A stretch of 5,228 nt of DNA from Reyranella sp. (GCA_030679805.1 JAUXST010000041.1:1-5228), one strand, 5' to 3'; counted from the stretch's first letter, positions 1 through 5,228 are shown. Numbers and translations are program-made. The notes: generated by a model from the letters alone, not told the origin.

Positions 1-155
1 CGCTGCTGCCGTTACAGATGTTCGGCTGGCGGCCGCCGCTGCTCAGCGATCCGCCGGAGATCGGCCAACACAACGACGAGGTGATGGCCGAGATCGGCTA
101 CGACGCGGCCGGCATCGCCGCCCTCAAGGCGGCGGGAGTCCTGGGGCCGAAGTAG
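1..155 (+). CDS. CoA-transferase family III (CaiB/BaiF) protein, C-terminal end only
   Basis: Only the last 50 codons are present, read from base 3 to the TAG stop at 153-155; the gene starts outside the window. The tail contains the sequence IGQHNDEVMAEIGYDAAGIA followed by ALKAAGVLGPK. This matches the typical C-terminus of class III CoA-transferases (CaiB/BaiF/formyl-CoA transferase family), usually of the form GEHTDEVLAELGYSxxEIAxLRxxGVL. Family members are cytosolic enzymes that move CoA between carboxylic acids, and they use an N-terminal-half catalytic Asp that cannot be seen here. The substrate cannot be inferred from this fragment. The next gene on this strand starts about 140 bp later, so co-transcription is not obvious. 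Family assignment is fairly confident because the tail motif is distinctive. Confidence 0.8.
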   Translation, partial: LLPLQMFGWRPPLLSDPPEIGQHNDEVMAEIGYDAAGIAALKAAGVLGPK

Positions 156-226
156 GGGGCCGACGCGGGCTCCGCGATACAGACGACACAATTTCATCAG
201 CCTGCAATACGGCGATGATACCCACG

Positions 227-249
227 GCCGGTAAACAGGGGTAACCGGC
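227..249. other. short GC-rich inverted repeat (possible hairpin)
   Basis: GCCGGT at 227-232 is the exact reverse complement of ACCGGC at 244-249, giving a 6-bp stem with an 11-base loop. It lies between the CoA-transferase stop (155) and the candidate small gene start (294). There is no T-run behind it, so it is not a convincing intrinsic terminator. It could be a small operator, a weak transcript-end structure or chance in GC-rich DNA. Nothing else recognisable was seen in 156-293. Confidence 0.3.
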
Positions 250-293
250 AAGGGCAGTCCCGCCCCGCCGCCGTGAGCCTCCGGGGATTAGCC

Positions 294-488
294 ATGTTCC
301 AGATCGTCGGTTCCGTCCTCGCCCTGGCCACGGTTGCCGCCATCCTCGCTGCCGCTCCCGTCTATGGCCTCGTTTTCGCCCTCGCGACTCTCGGCTGGGT
401 CGTCAAGGCGAAGCCCGCCCGGACTTCCGCGATCGAGTACGACACCCCGCAAGGTGGTGTCGTCGTCTTCCTCGGCCAGTTCCGCTGA
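294..488 (+). CDS. candidate small membrane protein of unknown function (64 aa)
   Basis: This is an ATG-started frame of 64 codons ending in TGA at 486-488. A GGGGA at 283-287, six bases upstream, could act as ribosome binding site; an in-frame GTG at 273 has no such site, so ATG is preferred. Residues 4-37 are almost continuously hydrophobic (I, V, L, A, F, G) with a Pro at 22, so the protein could form one long or two short membrane helices in a hairpin. A basic stretch follows (K38, K40, R43), then a short polar tail. Third codon positions are strongly C/G, as in the neighbouring genes, which supports coding. I do not recognise a family. It converges on the kinase gene, whose stop lies 48 bp beyond. 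A chance hydrophobic frame remains possible. Confidence 0.5.
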   Translation: MFQIVGSVLALATVAAILAAAPVYGLVFALATLGWVVKAKPARTSAIEYDTPQGGVVVFLGQFR

Positions 489-536
489 TCCTCCGCTCCC
501 GATTCCGGTCGAGCTACTTCCTCCGTCCAAAAATCC

Positions 537-3515
537 CTATCCGTCGATTTCGACTCGCGCCCGTTGCACCTCGACGGCGAGCGGCCCGAGGCTGTCCTGG
601 CAGGCCGCGCGATCGCCCGCCTTGGCGGTCCGTTCCAGCGCTTCCGCGGCGTCGCCCAGCGCGCGGGCGCCGACCGCCAGCGCGCTGCCTTTCAAGCGGT
701 GCGCGGCAGCGGCGAGGGCGGGCAGGTCGCCTGCCGTCATTGCCGCCTCGATGTCGCGGCGTGAATCGATCGCGGTGGCAGCGAACTTGCGCAGCAGATC
801 GCGGCGTGCGACCTCGTCGTCGGCGATCCACGGGTCGAGCACGCTGCGGTCGATCGCCGGCCGGGCGCCGGTCTCGCCGCGCAGCCAGCGCTGCAGGGTC
901 GCGCGCAGGCGGGCAAGGCTCACCGGCTTGGAAAGATAGCCGTCCATGCCGGCGGCACGACAGCGCTCGTCCTCGCCCGCAAGGGCGTTGGCGGTGACCG
1001 CGACGATCGGCGTGTGCGGCCGGCCCGCGGCGGTCTCGAGCCGGCGGATCTCGGCGGTCATCTCGAAGCCGTCCATCTGCGGCATGTGGATGTCAGCGAA
1101 GACGATGTCGTAGGCGCCGCCGAGCCACGCCTGCAGCCCGGCGAGGCCATCGACCGCCGAGTCCGAGGAGACGCCCAGCGCGCGGAGCTGGCGGACCAGC
1201 ACATCGCGGTTGGTCGGATGGTCGTCGACCACGAGCACTCTGGTCCTCGCAAGGCTCGTCGACGGGACTATGTCGGAGGTGTCGACGGGAGGCCGCTCGA
1301 CGAGGGGCAGGTCGGCCAGCGGTGAATTCGCCGGCGCCGCCATCAGGGTGAGCGTCGCGGCAAAGGTCGAGCCGCCGCCGGGCGAGCTTTCTGCCGTGAC
1401 GTCGCCACCCATGAGCTGGGCGAGCCGCCGCACGATCGACAGGCCAAGCCCGGTGCCGCCGAAGCGACGCGTCGTCGAACTGTCGGCCTGGGAGAAGGGC
1501 AGGAACAGCCGGGCCCGCTGGGCCTCGTTCATGCCGATGCCGGTGTCGCTCACCGACAGCACGACGCGCGTGCCACCCTCGCCCAGCGGCTCGGTGCGGG
1601 CGCGGATCATGGCGCCGCCGCGATCGGTGAATTTGAGGGCGTTGCCCAGCAGGTTGAACAGGATCTGGCGAACGCGGGTGGGATCGCCGACCAGAGCGTC
1701 GGTCGATCCGGGCGCCACGGCGGCCACCAGCGACAGGCCCTTGCGCTCGGCCTGCGGCCGGAAGGTGGCGATCGCGCCCTCGACCAGGCCGGTCAGCGAG
1801 AACGGTGTTTCTTCAAGTTCGAGCGCGCCCGCCTCGATCTTGGAGAAGTCGAGCAGGTCGTCGATGATGCGCAGCAGCGCCTGCGCCGACTCGCGCATCG
1901 TGGCCACCGTGCGCGCCTGCGCCTCGTCCACGCCTTCGGCTTCCAGCACCTCCATCATGCCGAGTACGCCGTTCATCGGCGTCCTGATCTCGTGGCTCAT
2001 GGTGGCGAGGAAGGTCGACTTGGCCTGGTTGGCGGCCTCCGCCTCCGCACGGGCCCGCTCGAGTTCGGCCTCGCGGACCTTCAGGTCGGTAATGTCGCTG
2101 TACACGCCGGCGAGGCCGCCTTCCGCCGTCCGGCGCTCGCCGATCAATACCCACCGGCCGGTGGAGAGCAGGCTCTCGATCGGCATGCCGGGGGTGCGTC
2201 GCGCCGCCAATCGCCATTCGAGCCAGTCTTCGAAGTTGCGATCGCCGAGGGGCACCAGCCCCCGCTGGGCGGCCGCTTCGAGCATGTCGCGGACATGCAC
2301 GCCCGGTTTGGTGACATCGGTGATCGCCGGGTAGTACTCGAGGAAGCGACGGTTGCAGAGCACCAGCCGGTCGTCGGCATCGAACAGCACGAAGCCGTGC
2401 GGCATCGATTCGATGGCGTCGGTCAGGCGCTGCATGGTGCGGTCCGCCTGGTCGCGCGCCGCCGTGAGCTGAAGTTCCTGTTCGACGATTTCAGTGAGGT
2501 CGCGATGGAGAGTGAGCACGCGTCCGCCCGGCAGCGGGCGATAGGTCACCTCGACGGTGCGGCCGGTGACGGTACGACGACGCTCCGCCGGCTGGCCGGG
2601 TGCGTCGAAGCGGGCGACGCGGCTCGCGATCCAGCCTTCGAGACCGCCCGGCAGCGCTTCGACCGGGCCGTAGTCTCCGCGGTTGGCCCTGTATCGGATA
2701 ATGTCGGCGAAGGTCGGCCGCGTCTTCAGCAGCTCGTCCGGCATGTCGTGCAGACGCGCCATCGCCTTGTTCTGGTAGAGCCAGCGCCCGTCGCCCTCGT
2801 AGAGCAGCGCGCCGTCGCTCATGTTGTCGAGCACGGTACGCATCGTGTCCTCGGCGACGGCGACGTCGCGGTGCGCCTGATCGAGCGTCTGCGACAGGTC
2901 TGATGCGGCGAGATCGCGCGCGATCTGCTCGCGCACGCGACGGCGCTCGACATGGGCGAACATGTTGATGATGACGAAGAAGCCGACCACGATGGCGGCA
3001 AGTCCAAGGGCGCTGCGGCTGCCGTCACCCAGCACCAGCACGCCGCCGACCGGCAGCAGCAGCGAAGCGGCCGACAGCAGGAAGGTCCGGCCGTCGAGGC
3101 CGCGCGACGGCGTCCAGCCGACGATCAGGCAGAGGGCGAAGGTCCAGAGCATGCGCTCCTGGTCGGCCGGCAGCGTGGCGAAGAAGCCGCCCATCAAGCC
3201 GTTGGCGAACGACGTCGGCACCGCCGTCACGGTATAGAGCCAGCGCCAGCCGGAGAGGCCGAAGGCGCCGGGATTGCGCTTGTGCACGACCTGCACGCGC
3301 CACGATCCCCAGACCGAGACCAGGTAGACGATCGCCGGGATGACGAACATCCAAAGCGGCGCAGTCCCGGCATAGAGCGCTGCGGCTGCCCCCATGAAGA
3401 TGGGCAGCGCGATCAGCTTGGGCAGGGTCGGAACCGAGACCAGCCGGTCGGTGACGGCCCGCTCGATCCGTTTCGGGTCGATCCTGTCGATATCCACCTG
3501 GTTCATGGGGTTCAT
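537..3515 (-). CDS. membrane-bound hybrid sensor histidine kinase (6 TM-PAS-PAS-HisKA-HATPase-REC-Hpt)
   Basis: A 992-residue inner-membrane sensor kinase, numbered from the ATG at 3513-3515. Six hydrophobic segments lie near residues 31-50, 54-72, 92-115, 121-135, 145-163 and 169-189, with only short loops and no large periplasmic domain. Two PAS domains of the PAS_7 kind follow (about 220-345 and 360-479), then a charged helical linker (476-499). The HisKA domain has His508 in the MSHEIRTPMNG H-box. The ATPase domain has N-box Asn625, DTGIGM (Asp657) and GGTGLGLS (686-693). The receiver has Asp764/Asp765, phospho-acceptor Asp808, Thr841 and Lys863. The C-terminal Hpt domain has His939 in AAHRLKGSA. 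All key catalytic and acceptor residues are present, so a multistep relay is expected, as in TorS or ArcB. The likely partner is the divergent OmpR-type regulator. Start choice: GGAA sits seven bases before this ATG, whereas an upstream in-frame GTG (3608) lacks a binding site and would read through an inverted repeat. The signal sensed is unknown. Confidence 0.93.
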   Translation of the reverse strand: MNPMNQVDIDRIDPKRIERAVTDRLVSVPTLPKLIALPIFMGAAAALYAGTAPLWMFVIPAIVYLVSVWGSWRVQVVHKRNPGAFGLSGWRWLYTVTAVPTSFANGLMGGFFATLPADQERMLWTFALCLIVGWTPSRGLDGRTFLLSAASLLLPVGGVLVLGDGSRSALGLAAIVVGFFVIINMFAHVERRRVREQIARDLAASDLSQTLDQAHRDVAVAEDTMRTVLDNMSDGALLYEGDGRWLYQNKAMARLHDMPDELLKTRPTFADIIRYRANRGDYGPVEALPGGLEGWIASRVARFDAPGQPAERRRTVTGRTVEVTYRPLPGGRVLTLHRDLTEIVEQELQLTAARDQADRTMQRLTDAIESMPHGFVLFDADDRLVLCNRRFLEYYPAITDVTKPGVHVRDMLEAAAQRGLVPLGDRNFEDWLEWRLAARRTPGMPIESLLSTGRWVLIGERRTAEGGLAGVYSDITDLKVREAELERARAEAEAANQAKSTFLATMSHEIRTPMNGVLGMMEVLEAEGVDEAQARTVATMRESAQALLRIIDDLLDFSKIEAGALELEETPFSLTGLVEGAIATFRPQAERKGLSLVAAVAPGSTDALVGDPTRVRQILFNLLGNALKFTDRGGAMIRARTEPLGEGGTRVVLSVSDTGIGMNEAQRARLFLPFSQADSSTTRRFGGTGLGLSIVRRLAQLMGGDVTAESSPGGGSTFAATLTLMAAPANSPLADLPLVERPPVDTSDIVPSTSLARTRVLVVDDHPTNRDVLVRQLRALGVSSDSAVDGLAGLQAWLGGAYDIVFADIHMPQMDGFEMTAEIRRLETAAGRPHTPIVAVTANALAGEDERCRAAGMDGYLSKPVSLARLRATLQRWLRGETGARPAIDRSVLDPWIADDEVARRDLLRKFAATAIDSRRDIEAAMTAGDLPALAAAAHRLKGSALAVGARALGDAAEALERTAKAGDRAACQDSLGPLAVEVQRARVEIDG

Positions 3516-3529
3516 GCTGGATTTCCGAC

Positions 3530-3546
3530 GTATCGCCCGTGTGTCG
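3530..3546 (+). promoter_or_regulatory. candidate OmpR/PhoB-type binding site, copy 1 (GTATCG-N5-GTGTCG)
   Basis: The sequence reads GTATCG CCCGT GTGTCG: two 6-bp direct half-sites (GTRTCG) whose starts are 11 bp apart. OmpR/PhoB-family dimers typically bind tandem half-sites with a 10-11 bp period. The site lies 15-31 bp upstream of the kinase ATG, close to its ribosome binding site, so occupancy could hinder kinase transcription. That it binds the adjacent regulator is inference. Confidence 0.55.
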
Positions 3547-3591
3547 CTGGTCCGGTGCTTTGTATCGTTGAAGTCGCGGCCGGGGCGGCCA

Positions 3592-3608
3592 CGATACACG
3601 GGCGACAC
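3592..3608 (-). promoter_or_regulatory. candidate OmpR/PhoB-type binding site, copy 2 (GTGTCG-N5-GTATCG)
   Basis: Read on the minus strand this is GTGTCG CCCGT GTATCG. It matches copy 1 at 15 of 17 positions, and the only differences are A/G swaps at the same R position of each half-site. Its centre is 62 bp from that of copy 1, close to six helical turns. It lies about 38 bp before the candidate -35 of the regulator and 77-93 bp upstream of the kinase ATG. It could therefore serve as an upstream activating site for either gene; the target is inferred. Confidence 0.55.
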
Positions 3609-3646
3609 GAAGCTGTACCGCCGGAGGAGCCGGATGCCGATCGGCT

Positions 3647-3673
3647 TTGCCGCGTGCCGGCGTGTGCTAGGCT
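3647..3673 (+). promoter_or_regulatory. candidate housekeeping promoter for the response regulator
   Basis: TTGCCG (3647-3652) is followed after 15 bp by TAGGCT (3668-3673), inside a GTGCTAGGCT context. Pairs of the TTGCC ... CTAGG type are common in GC-rich alphaproteobacterial promoters. The spacer is short; reading the -35 as TTTGCC from 3646 gives 16 bp. Transcription would start around 3680, leaving a leader of only about ten bases that is mostly the G-rich ribosome binding site (GGGGGAG, 3680-3686). Confidence 0.4.
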
Positions 3674-3688
3674 GGTGGTGGGGGAGAG

Positions 3689-4396
3689 ATGGACAAGCGT
3701 CAGCATATTGTCGTCGTCGAGGATGAACCGGCCCAGCGCCAGCTCCTGCTCGATTATCTGACCAAGCAGGGTTTTCGCGTCACCGGCTTCGAATCGGGCA
3801 TAGGCTTGCGCCGGATGGTCGAGCGCGAGCTGCCGGCGCTGGTGCTGCTCGATGTCGGCCTGCCCGGCGAGGACGGCTTCGCCATTGCCCGCTGGCTGCG
3901 TGAGAAAAGCGGTAAGGTCTGCATCATCATGGTGACGGCAGCGGGCGATACGGTCGACCGCGTGGTCGGCCTCGAAACGGGCGCCGACGACTACATTCCC
4001 AAGCCGTTCGACCCGCGCGAGCTGCTGGCCCGCATCAAGAGCGTGCTGCGCCGCGCCGGCGGGGCGGTGAGCACCACCGCGGGTCCGCGCGTGCGCATGG
4101 GCCGGCGCGTGCTTGATCTCGACAAGCGCGTGCTGGTCGATGCCGACGGCGCCGAGGAGACGCTGGCGGCCAGCGAGTTCGACCTGCTCAAGCTCTTTGC
4201 CGAGAACCCCAACCGTCCGCTGGCGCGCGACTGGCTGCTCGAAACGGTGGGCCATCGCGAGATGGAGGTGTTCGACCGCGCCATCGATCTCCGGATCACC
4301 CGGCTCCGGCGCAAGATCGAGAAGGACGCCGCCCATCCCGAGGCGATCCGCACCGTGCGGGGCGTCGGCTACATGTTCGTGCCGCCCAAGGATTGA
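3689..4396 (+). CDS. OmpR/PhoB-family response regulator (receiver + winged helix)
   Basis: A 235-residue cytosolic transcription factor, the usual length for the OmpR/PhoB family. The receiver (about 5-120) has the acidic pair Glu11/Asp12, phospho-acceptor Asp55 in LLDVGLPGEDG, Thr83, and Lys105 in the KPF motif. The C-terminal winged helix (about 135-232) carries the family pattern: ASEFDLLKLFAENPNRPLAR, then a recognition-helix region (RAIDLRITRLRRKIE), then the closing wing TVRGVGYMF. The start ATG is preceded by a G-rich GGGGGAG a few bases upstream. Its divergent neighbour is a hybrid kinase ending in an Hpt domain, so Asp55 is the probable final acceptor of that relay. Receiver and overall pairing recall ArcA or TorR, but the sequence alone does not show orthology to either. 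It is followed after 29 bp by a cupin gene on the same strand. The paired 11-bp-period repeats upstream suggest autoregulation. Confidence 0.93.
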   Translation: MDKRQHIVVVEDEPAQRQLLLDYLTKQGFRVTGFESGIGLRRMVERELPALVLLDVGLPGEDGFAIARWLREKSGKVCIIMVTAAGDTVDRVVGLETGADDYIPKPFDPRELLARIKSVLRRAGGAVSTTAGPRVRMGRRVLDLDKRVLVDADGAEETLAASEFDLLKLFAENPNRPLARDWLLETVGHREMEVFDRAIDLRITRLRRKIEKDAAHPEAIRTVRGVGYMFVPPKD

Positions 4397-4425
4397 GGAG
4401 CGGCGATCGTCCAGCGGAGGTCGCG

Positions 4426-4911
4426 ATGAAGATACGGCGGGTCGTCACCGGACACGACAAGGACGGCAAGGCCGTCGTCGCGATCGACGAGGTGTCGCGC
4501 GACGTCGTCTCGTTTCGGCCGGGTGCCACCATCACGAACGTCTGGTCGACGGCAGGCTTCCCGGTCGACAACACCGGCGCGGCGGACGCTGGCGTAGCGG
4601 ATGGGGCCAAGGAGATCACCGGCACGACGCGCGACGACGGCACCGTCTTCCGAGTCATCGAATACGCGCCCGGCGTCGCGCCGCGCAATCACCGCACGAA
4701 TTCGATCGACTACGCGGTGGTCCTGTCCGGCGAGATCGACATGGAAATGGATGGCCAGGTCGTGACGCTTCGGGCGGGCGATGTGCTCGTCCAGCGCGGC
4801 ACGATCCACGACTGGATCAACCGCTCGGACAAGCCGTGCGTGATCGCCTTTGTCCTGATCGACGCTCGGCCGGTCGAACTGGGTGGGAAGACGCTGTCGG
4901 CGCGCGGTTAG
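4426..4911 (+). CDS. cupin-domain protein of unknown substrate (161 aa)
   Basis: The ATG at 4426 has a strong GGAGG at 4416-4420 five bases upstream, which fixes the start; a TTG extension to 4393 overlapping the regulator stop is unnecessary. Residues about 74-147 form a single cupin barrel. Cupin motif 1 has its normal spacing, Gly83-x5-His89-x-Thr91-x3-Asp95-x6-Gly102, but Thr replaces the second His and Asp replaces Glu. Motif 2 keeps Gly125, His128 and Asn132 (QRGTIHDWIN). His89, Asp95 and His128 could still hold a metal. The first 70 residues form a less conserved arm. There is no signal peptide or membrane segment, so it is probably cytosolic. It resembles single-domain cupins with an HRTxxxDYxxVLSGE pattern that I recall as mostly uncharacterised. 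It could be an enzyme or a small-molecule binding protein. The 29-bp gap suggests co-transcription with the regulator. Confidence 0.85.
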   Translation: MKIRRVVTGHDKDGKAVVAIDEVSRDVVSFRPGATITNVWSTAGFPVDNTGAADAGVADGAKEITGTTRDDGTVFRVIEYAPGVAPRNHRTNSIDYAVVLSGEIDMEMDGQVVTLRAGDVLVQRGTIHDWINRSDKPCVIAFVLIDARPVELGGKTLSARG

Positions 4912-4967
4912 TCAGGAGGGGGTGGGCTCCGGACAGGCAAGGGCCAAGGGATCGTGTCGGTTTAGGA

Positions 4968-4982
4968 GAACATTGCTAGAAC
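4968..4982 (+). promoter_or_regulatory. LexA (SOS) box, exact alphaproteobacterial consensus GAAC-N7-GAAC
   Basis: GAAC (4968-4971), seven bases ATTGCTA, then GAAC (4979-4982) is an exact match to the direct-repeat LexA operator known in alphaproteobacteria (GTTC-N7-GTTC on the other strand). It lies 144 bp upstream of the recA start codon, and recA is a core LexA target. An exact match at this location is unlikely to be chance, though the distance from the start is somewhat large. Confidence 0.7.
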
Positions 4983-5025
4983 TTGTGTCAATAAGGTAAG
5001 TTAAATCAGAAGGTTAATTCCCTAC

Positions 5026-5053
5026 TTGCCGACTGGAACAAAATAGGTACATT
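5026..5053 (+). promoter_or_regulatory. candidate recA promoter
   Basis: TTGCCG (5026-5031) and TACATT (5048-5053) match the -35 and -10 consensus at four of six positions each, with a 16-bp spacer. Transcription would begin about 65 bases before the recA start codon. The near-consensus LexA box at 5036-5050 fills the spacer, a normal arrangement for a LexA-repressed promoter. Confidence 0.45.
5036..5050 (+). promoter_or_regulatory. second, imperfect LexA box (GAAC-N7-GTAC)
   Basis: GAAC (5036-5039), AAAATAG, then GTAC (5047-5050) differs from the alphaproteobacterial LexA consensus by one base in the second half-site. Its A-rich spacer resembles the GAACAAAA form I recall as common in alphaproteobacterial SOS operators. 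It overlaps the candidate recA promoter between -35 and -10, where repression would be most direct. Confidence 0.5.
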
Positions 5054-5125
5054 GGCGTTCTACCCGCTGCGGACTTATCCGCATTGCCGCTCCTGACAGG
5101 GGCGTGGGATACGAGGAGAGAGCCA

Positions 5126-5228
5126 ATGTCGGCGATGCTGAAAGTGGTCGAAAAAGAAGGCATGGAAAGCAAGAACAAGGCGCTGGACGCAGCGCTCGCC
5201 CAGATCGAGCGCGCCTTCGGCAAGGGCT
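5126..5228 (+). CDS. recA: recombinase RecA, N-terminal 34 residues only
   Basis: The gene starts at ATG 5126 and runs off the window. The 34 visible residues include SKNKALDAALAQIERAFGKG, the highly conserved RecA N-terminal helix leading into the oligomerisation region. A GAGGAGAG at 5113-5120, five bases before the ATG, supports this start; Met4 and Met13 are in-frame alternatives without their own site. RecA is the ATP-dependent strand-exchange protein for homologous recombination, and its filament on single-stranded DNA triggers LexA self-cleavage. The ATP-binding Walker motifs lie beyond the window. Upstream LexA boxes imply SOS induction. The identity is secure despite the short fragment. 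Confidence 0.95.
   Translation, partial: MSAMLKVVEKEGMESKNKALDAALAQIERAFGKG

Larger units (their letters stand above)
3516..3688. promoter_or_regulatory. divergent promoter region between kinase and response regulator
   Basis: This 173-bp non-coding stretch separates the start codons of the kinase (leftward) and regulator (rightward). It holds two oppositely oriented 17-bp repeat elements, an extra GTATCG half-site at 3562-3567 and a candidate promoter for the regulator; these are described separately. An 8-bp inverted repeat (TGTATCGT 3561-3568 with ACGATACA 3591-3598) overlaps the second element. I could not identify a convincing -35/-10 pair for the kinase. Confidence 0.75.
4912..5125 (+). 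promoter_or_regulatory. recA upstream region
   Basis: This 214-bp non-coding stretch lies between the cupin stop and the recA start. Its middle (about 4960-5060) is clearly more AT-rich than the rest of the window. It holds one exact and one near-match LexA box, a candidate promoter and a recA ribosome binding site. A 5-bp stem (GCGGA 5069-5073 with TCCGC 5078-5082, 4-base loop) lies in the presumed untranslated leader. I see no intrinsic terminator after the cupin gene. Confidence 0.75.

Noticed and set aside
164..176. CGCGG-GCT-CCGCG hairpin just after the CoA-transferase stop, as an intrinsic terminator
   Set aside because: The stem is only 5 bp with a 3-base loop and there is no T-run after it. 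Such stems are frequent by chance at this GC content.
489..536. Bidirectional terminator between the convergent small gene and kinase gene
   Set aside because: A short T-run follows the kinase stop on its strand, but no stable GC stem precedes it in this 48-bp gap.
334..939. 201-codon plus-strand frame covering the small gene and the kinase 3' end
   Set aside because: It is a Ser/Arg/Ala-rich shadow of two better-supported genes in other frames, with no ribosome binding site or domain seen.
1210..2334. Long 374-codon plus-strand open frame opposite the kinase gene
   Set aside because: It lies wholly antisense to intact kinase domains, is very rich in Ser/Arg/Pro and has no recognisable motif. 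Such frames arise from high G/C third positions in the real gene.
1992..2903. 303-codon plus-strand open frame opposite the PAS region of the kinase
   Set aside because: It is antisense to well-formed PAS and kinase linker sequence. Its His/Arg/Gly-rich composition is typical of shadow frames, and it overlaps another antisense frame.
2952..3761. 269-codon plus-strand frame across the kinase start and into the regulator
   Set aside because: It crosses the divergent regulatory region and two convincing gene starts, and its composition is that of a shadow frame.
3512..4336. 274-codon minus-strand frame opposite the response regulator
   Set aside because: It is antisense to a complete OmpR-family gene with all conserved residues, and the translated sequence has no domain logic.
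4393..4425. TTG start giving the cupin an 11-residue extension that overlaps the regulator stop
   Set aside because: The downstream ATG at 4426 has a strong GGAGG at ideal distance, and the extension shows no conserved character.
4113..4979. 288-codon plus-strand frame through the regulator and cupin genes in another phase
   Set aside because: It is an Arg/Ser/Gly-rich out-of-frame reading of two well-supported genes.
5014..5223. 69-codon minus-strand frame opposite the recA start
   Set aside because: It is antisense to the conserved RecA N-terminus and its promoter region and has no independent support.

Overview
The window is GC-rich (strong G/C preference at third codon positions) and reads as chromosomal DNA from an alphaproteobacterium. 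The main evidence is the start of recA at the right edge, with a GAAC-N7-GAAC element upstream, which is the LexA (SOS) box type of that class. The divergent hybrid kinase with paired PAS_7-like domains and the class III CoA-transferase tail fit Rhodospirillales/Rhizobiales-like genomes. A Reyranella-like host is a guess only. No mobile element, CRISPR array, tRNA or rRNA was seen.

Layout from left to right: (1) the last 50 codons of a CaiB/BaiF-type CoA-transferase (+). (2) A short intergenic stretch with a hairpin, then a candidate 64-residue membrane protein (+). (3) Convergent to it, a large membrane-bound hybrid histidine kinase (-, 992 aa) with six transmembrane segments, two PAS domains, HisKA, HATPase, receiver and Hpt domains. 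(4) A 173-bp divergent regulatory region. (5) An OmpR/PhoB-family response regulator (+). (6) A 161-aa cupin protein (+) 29 bp behind the regulator, probably co-transcribed. (7) A 214-bp leader, AT-rich in its middle, with SOS elements. (8) The first 34 codons of recA (+).

The kinase and regulator together hold every part of a His-Asp-His-Asp phosphorelay. By analogy with TorS/TorR and ArcB/ArcA, the expected route is kinase His508 -> receiver Asp808 -> Hpt His939 -> regulator Asp55. The most interesting observation is in the divergent region: two near-identical 17-bp elements of the form GTRTCG-CCCGT-GTRTCG, in opposite orientations with centres 62 bp apart. Each is a pair of 6-bp direct repeats with an 11-bp period, the geometry expected for an OmpR/PhoB-family dimer site. 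They are therefore good candidates for the binding sites by which this regulator controls its own divergent operon. The cupin is the likeliest local output or accessory gene, with unknown substrate.

Apart from this regulatory site pair and the uncharacterised sensor and cupin, the region looks like ordinary chromosome.
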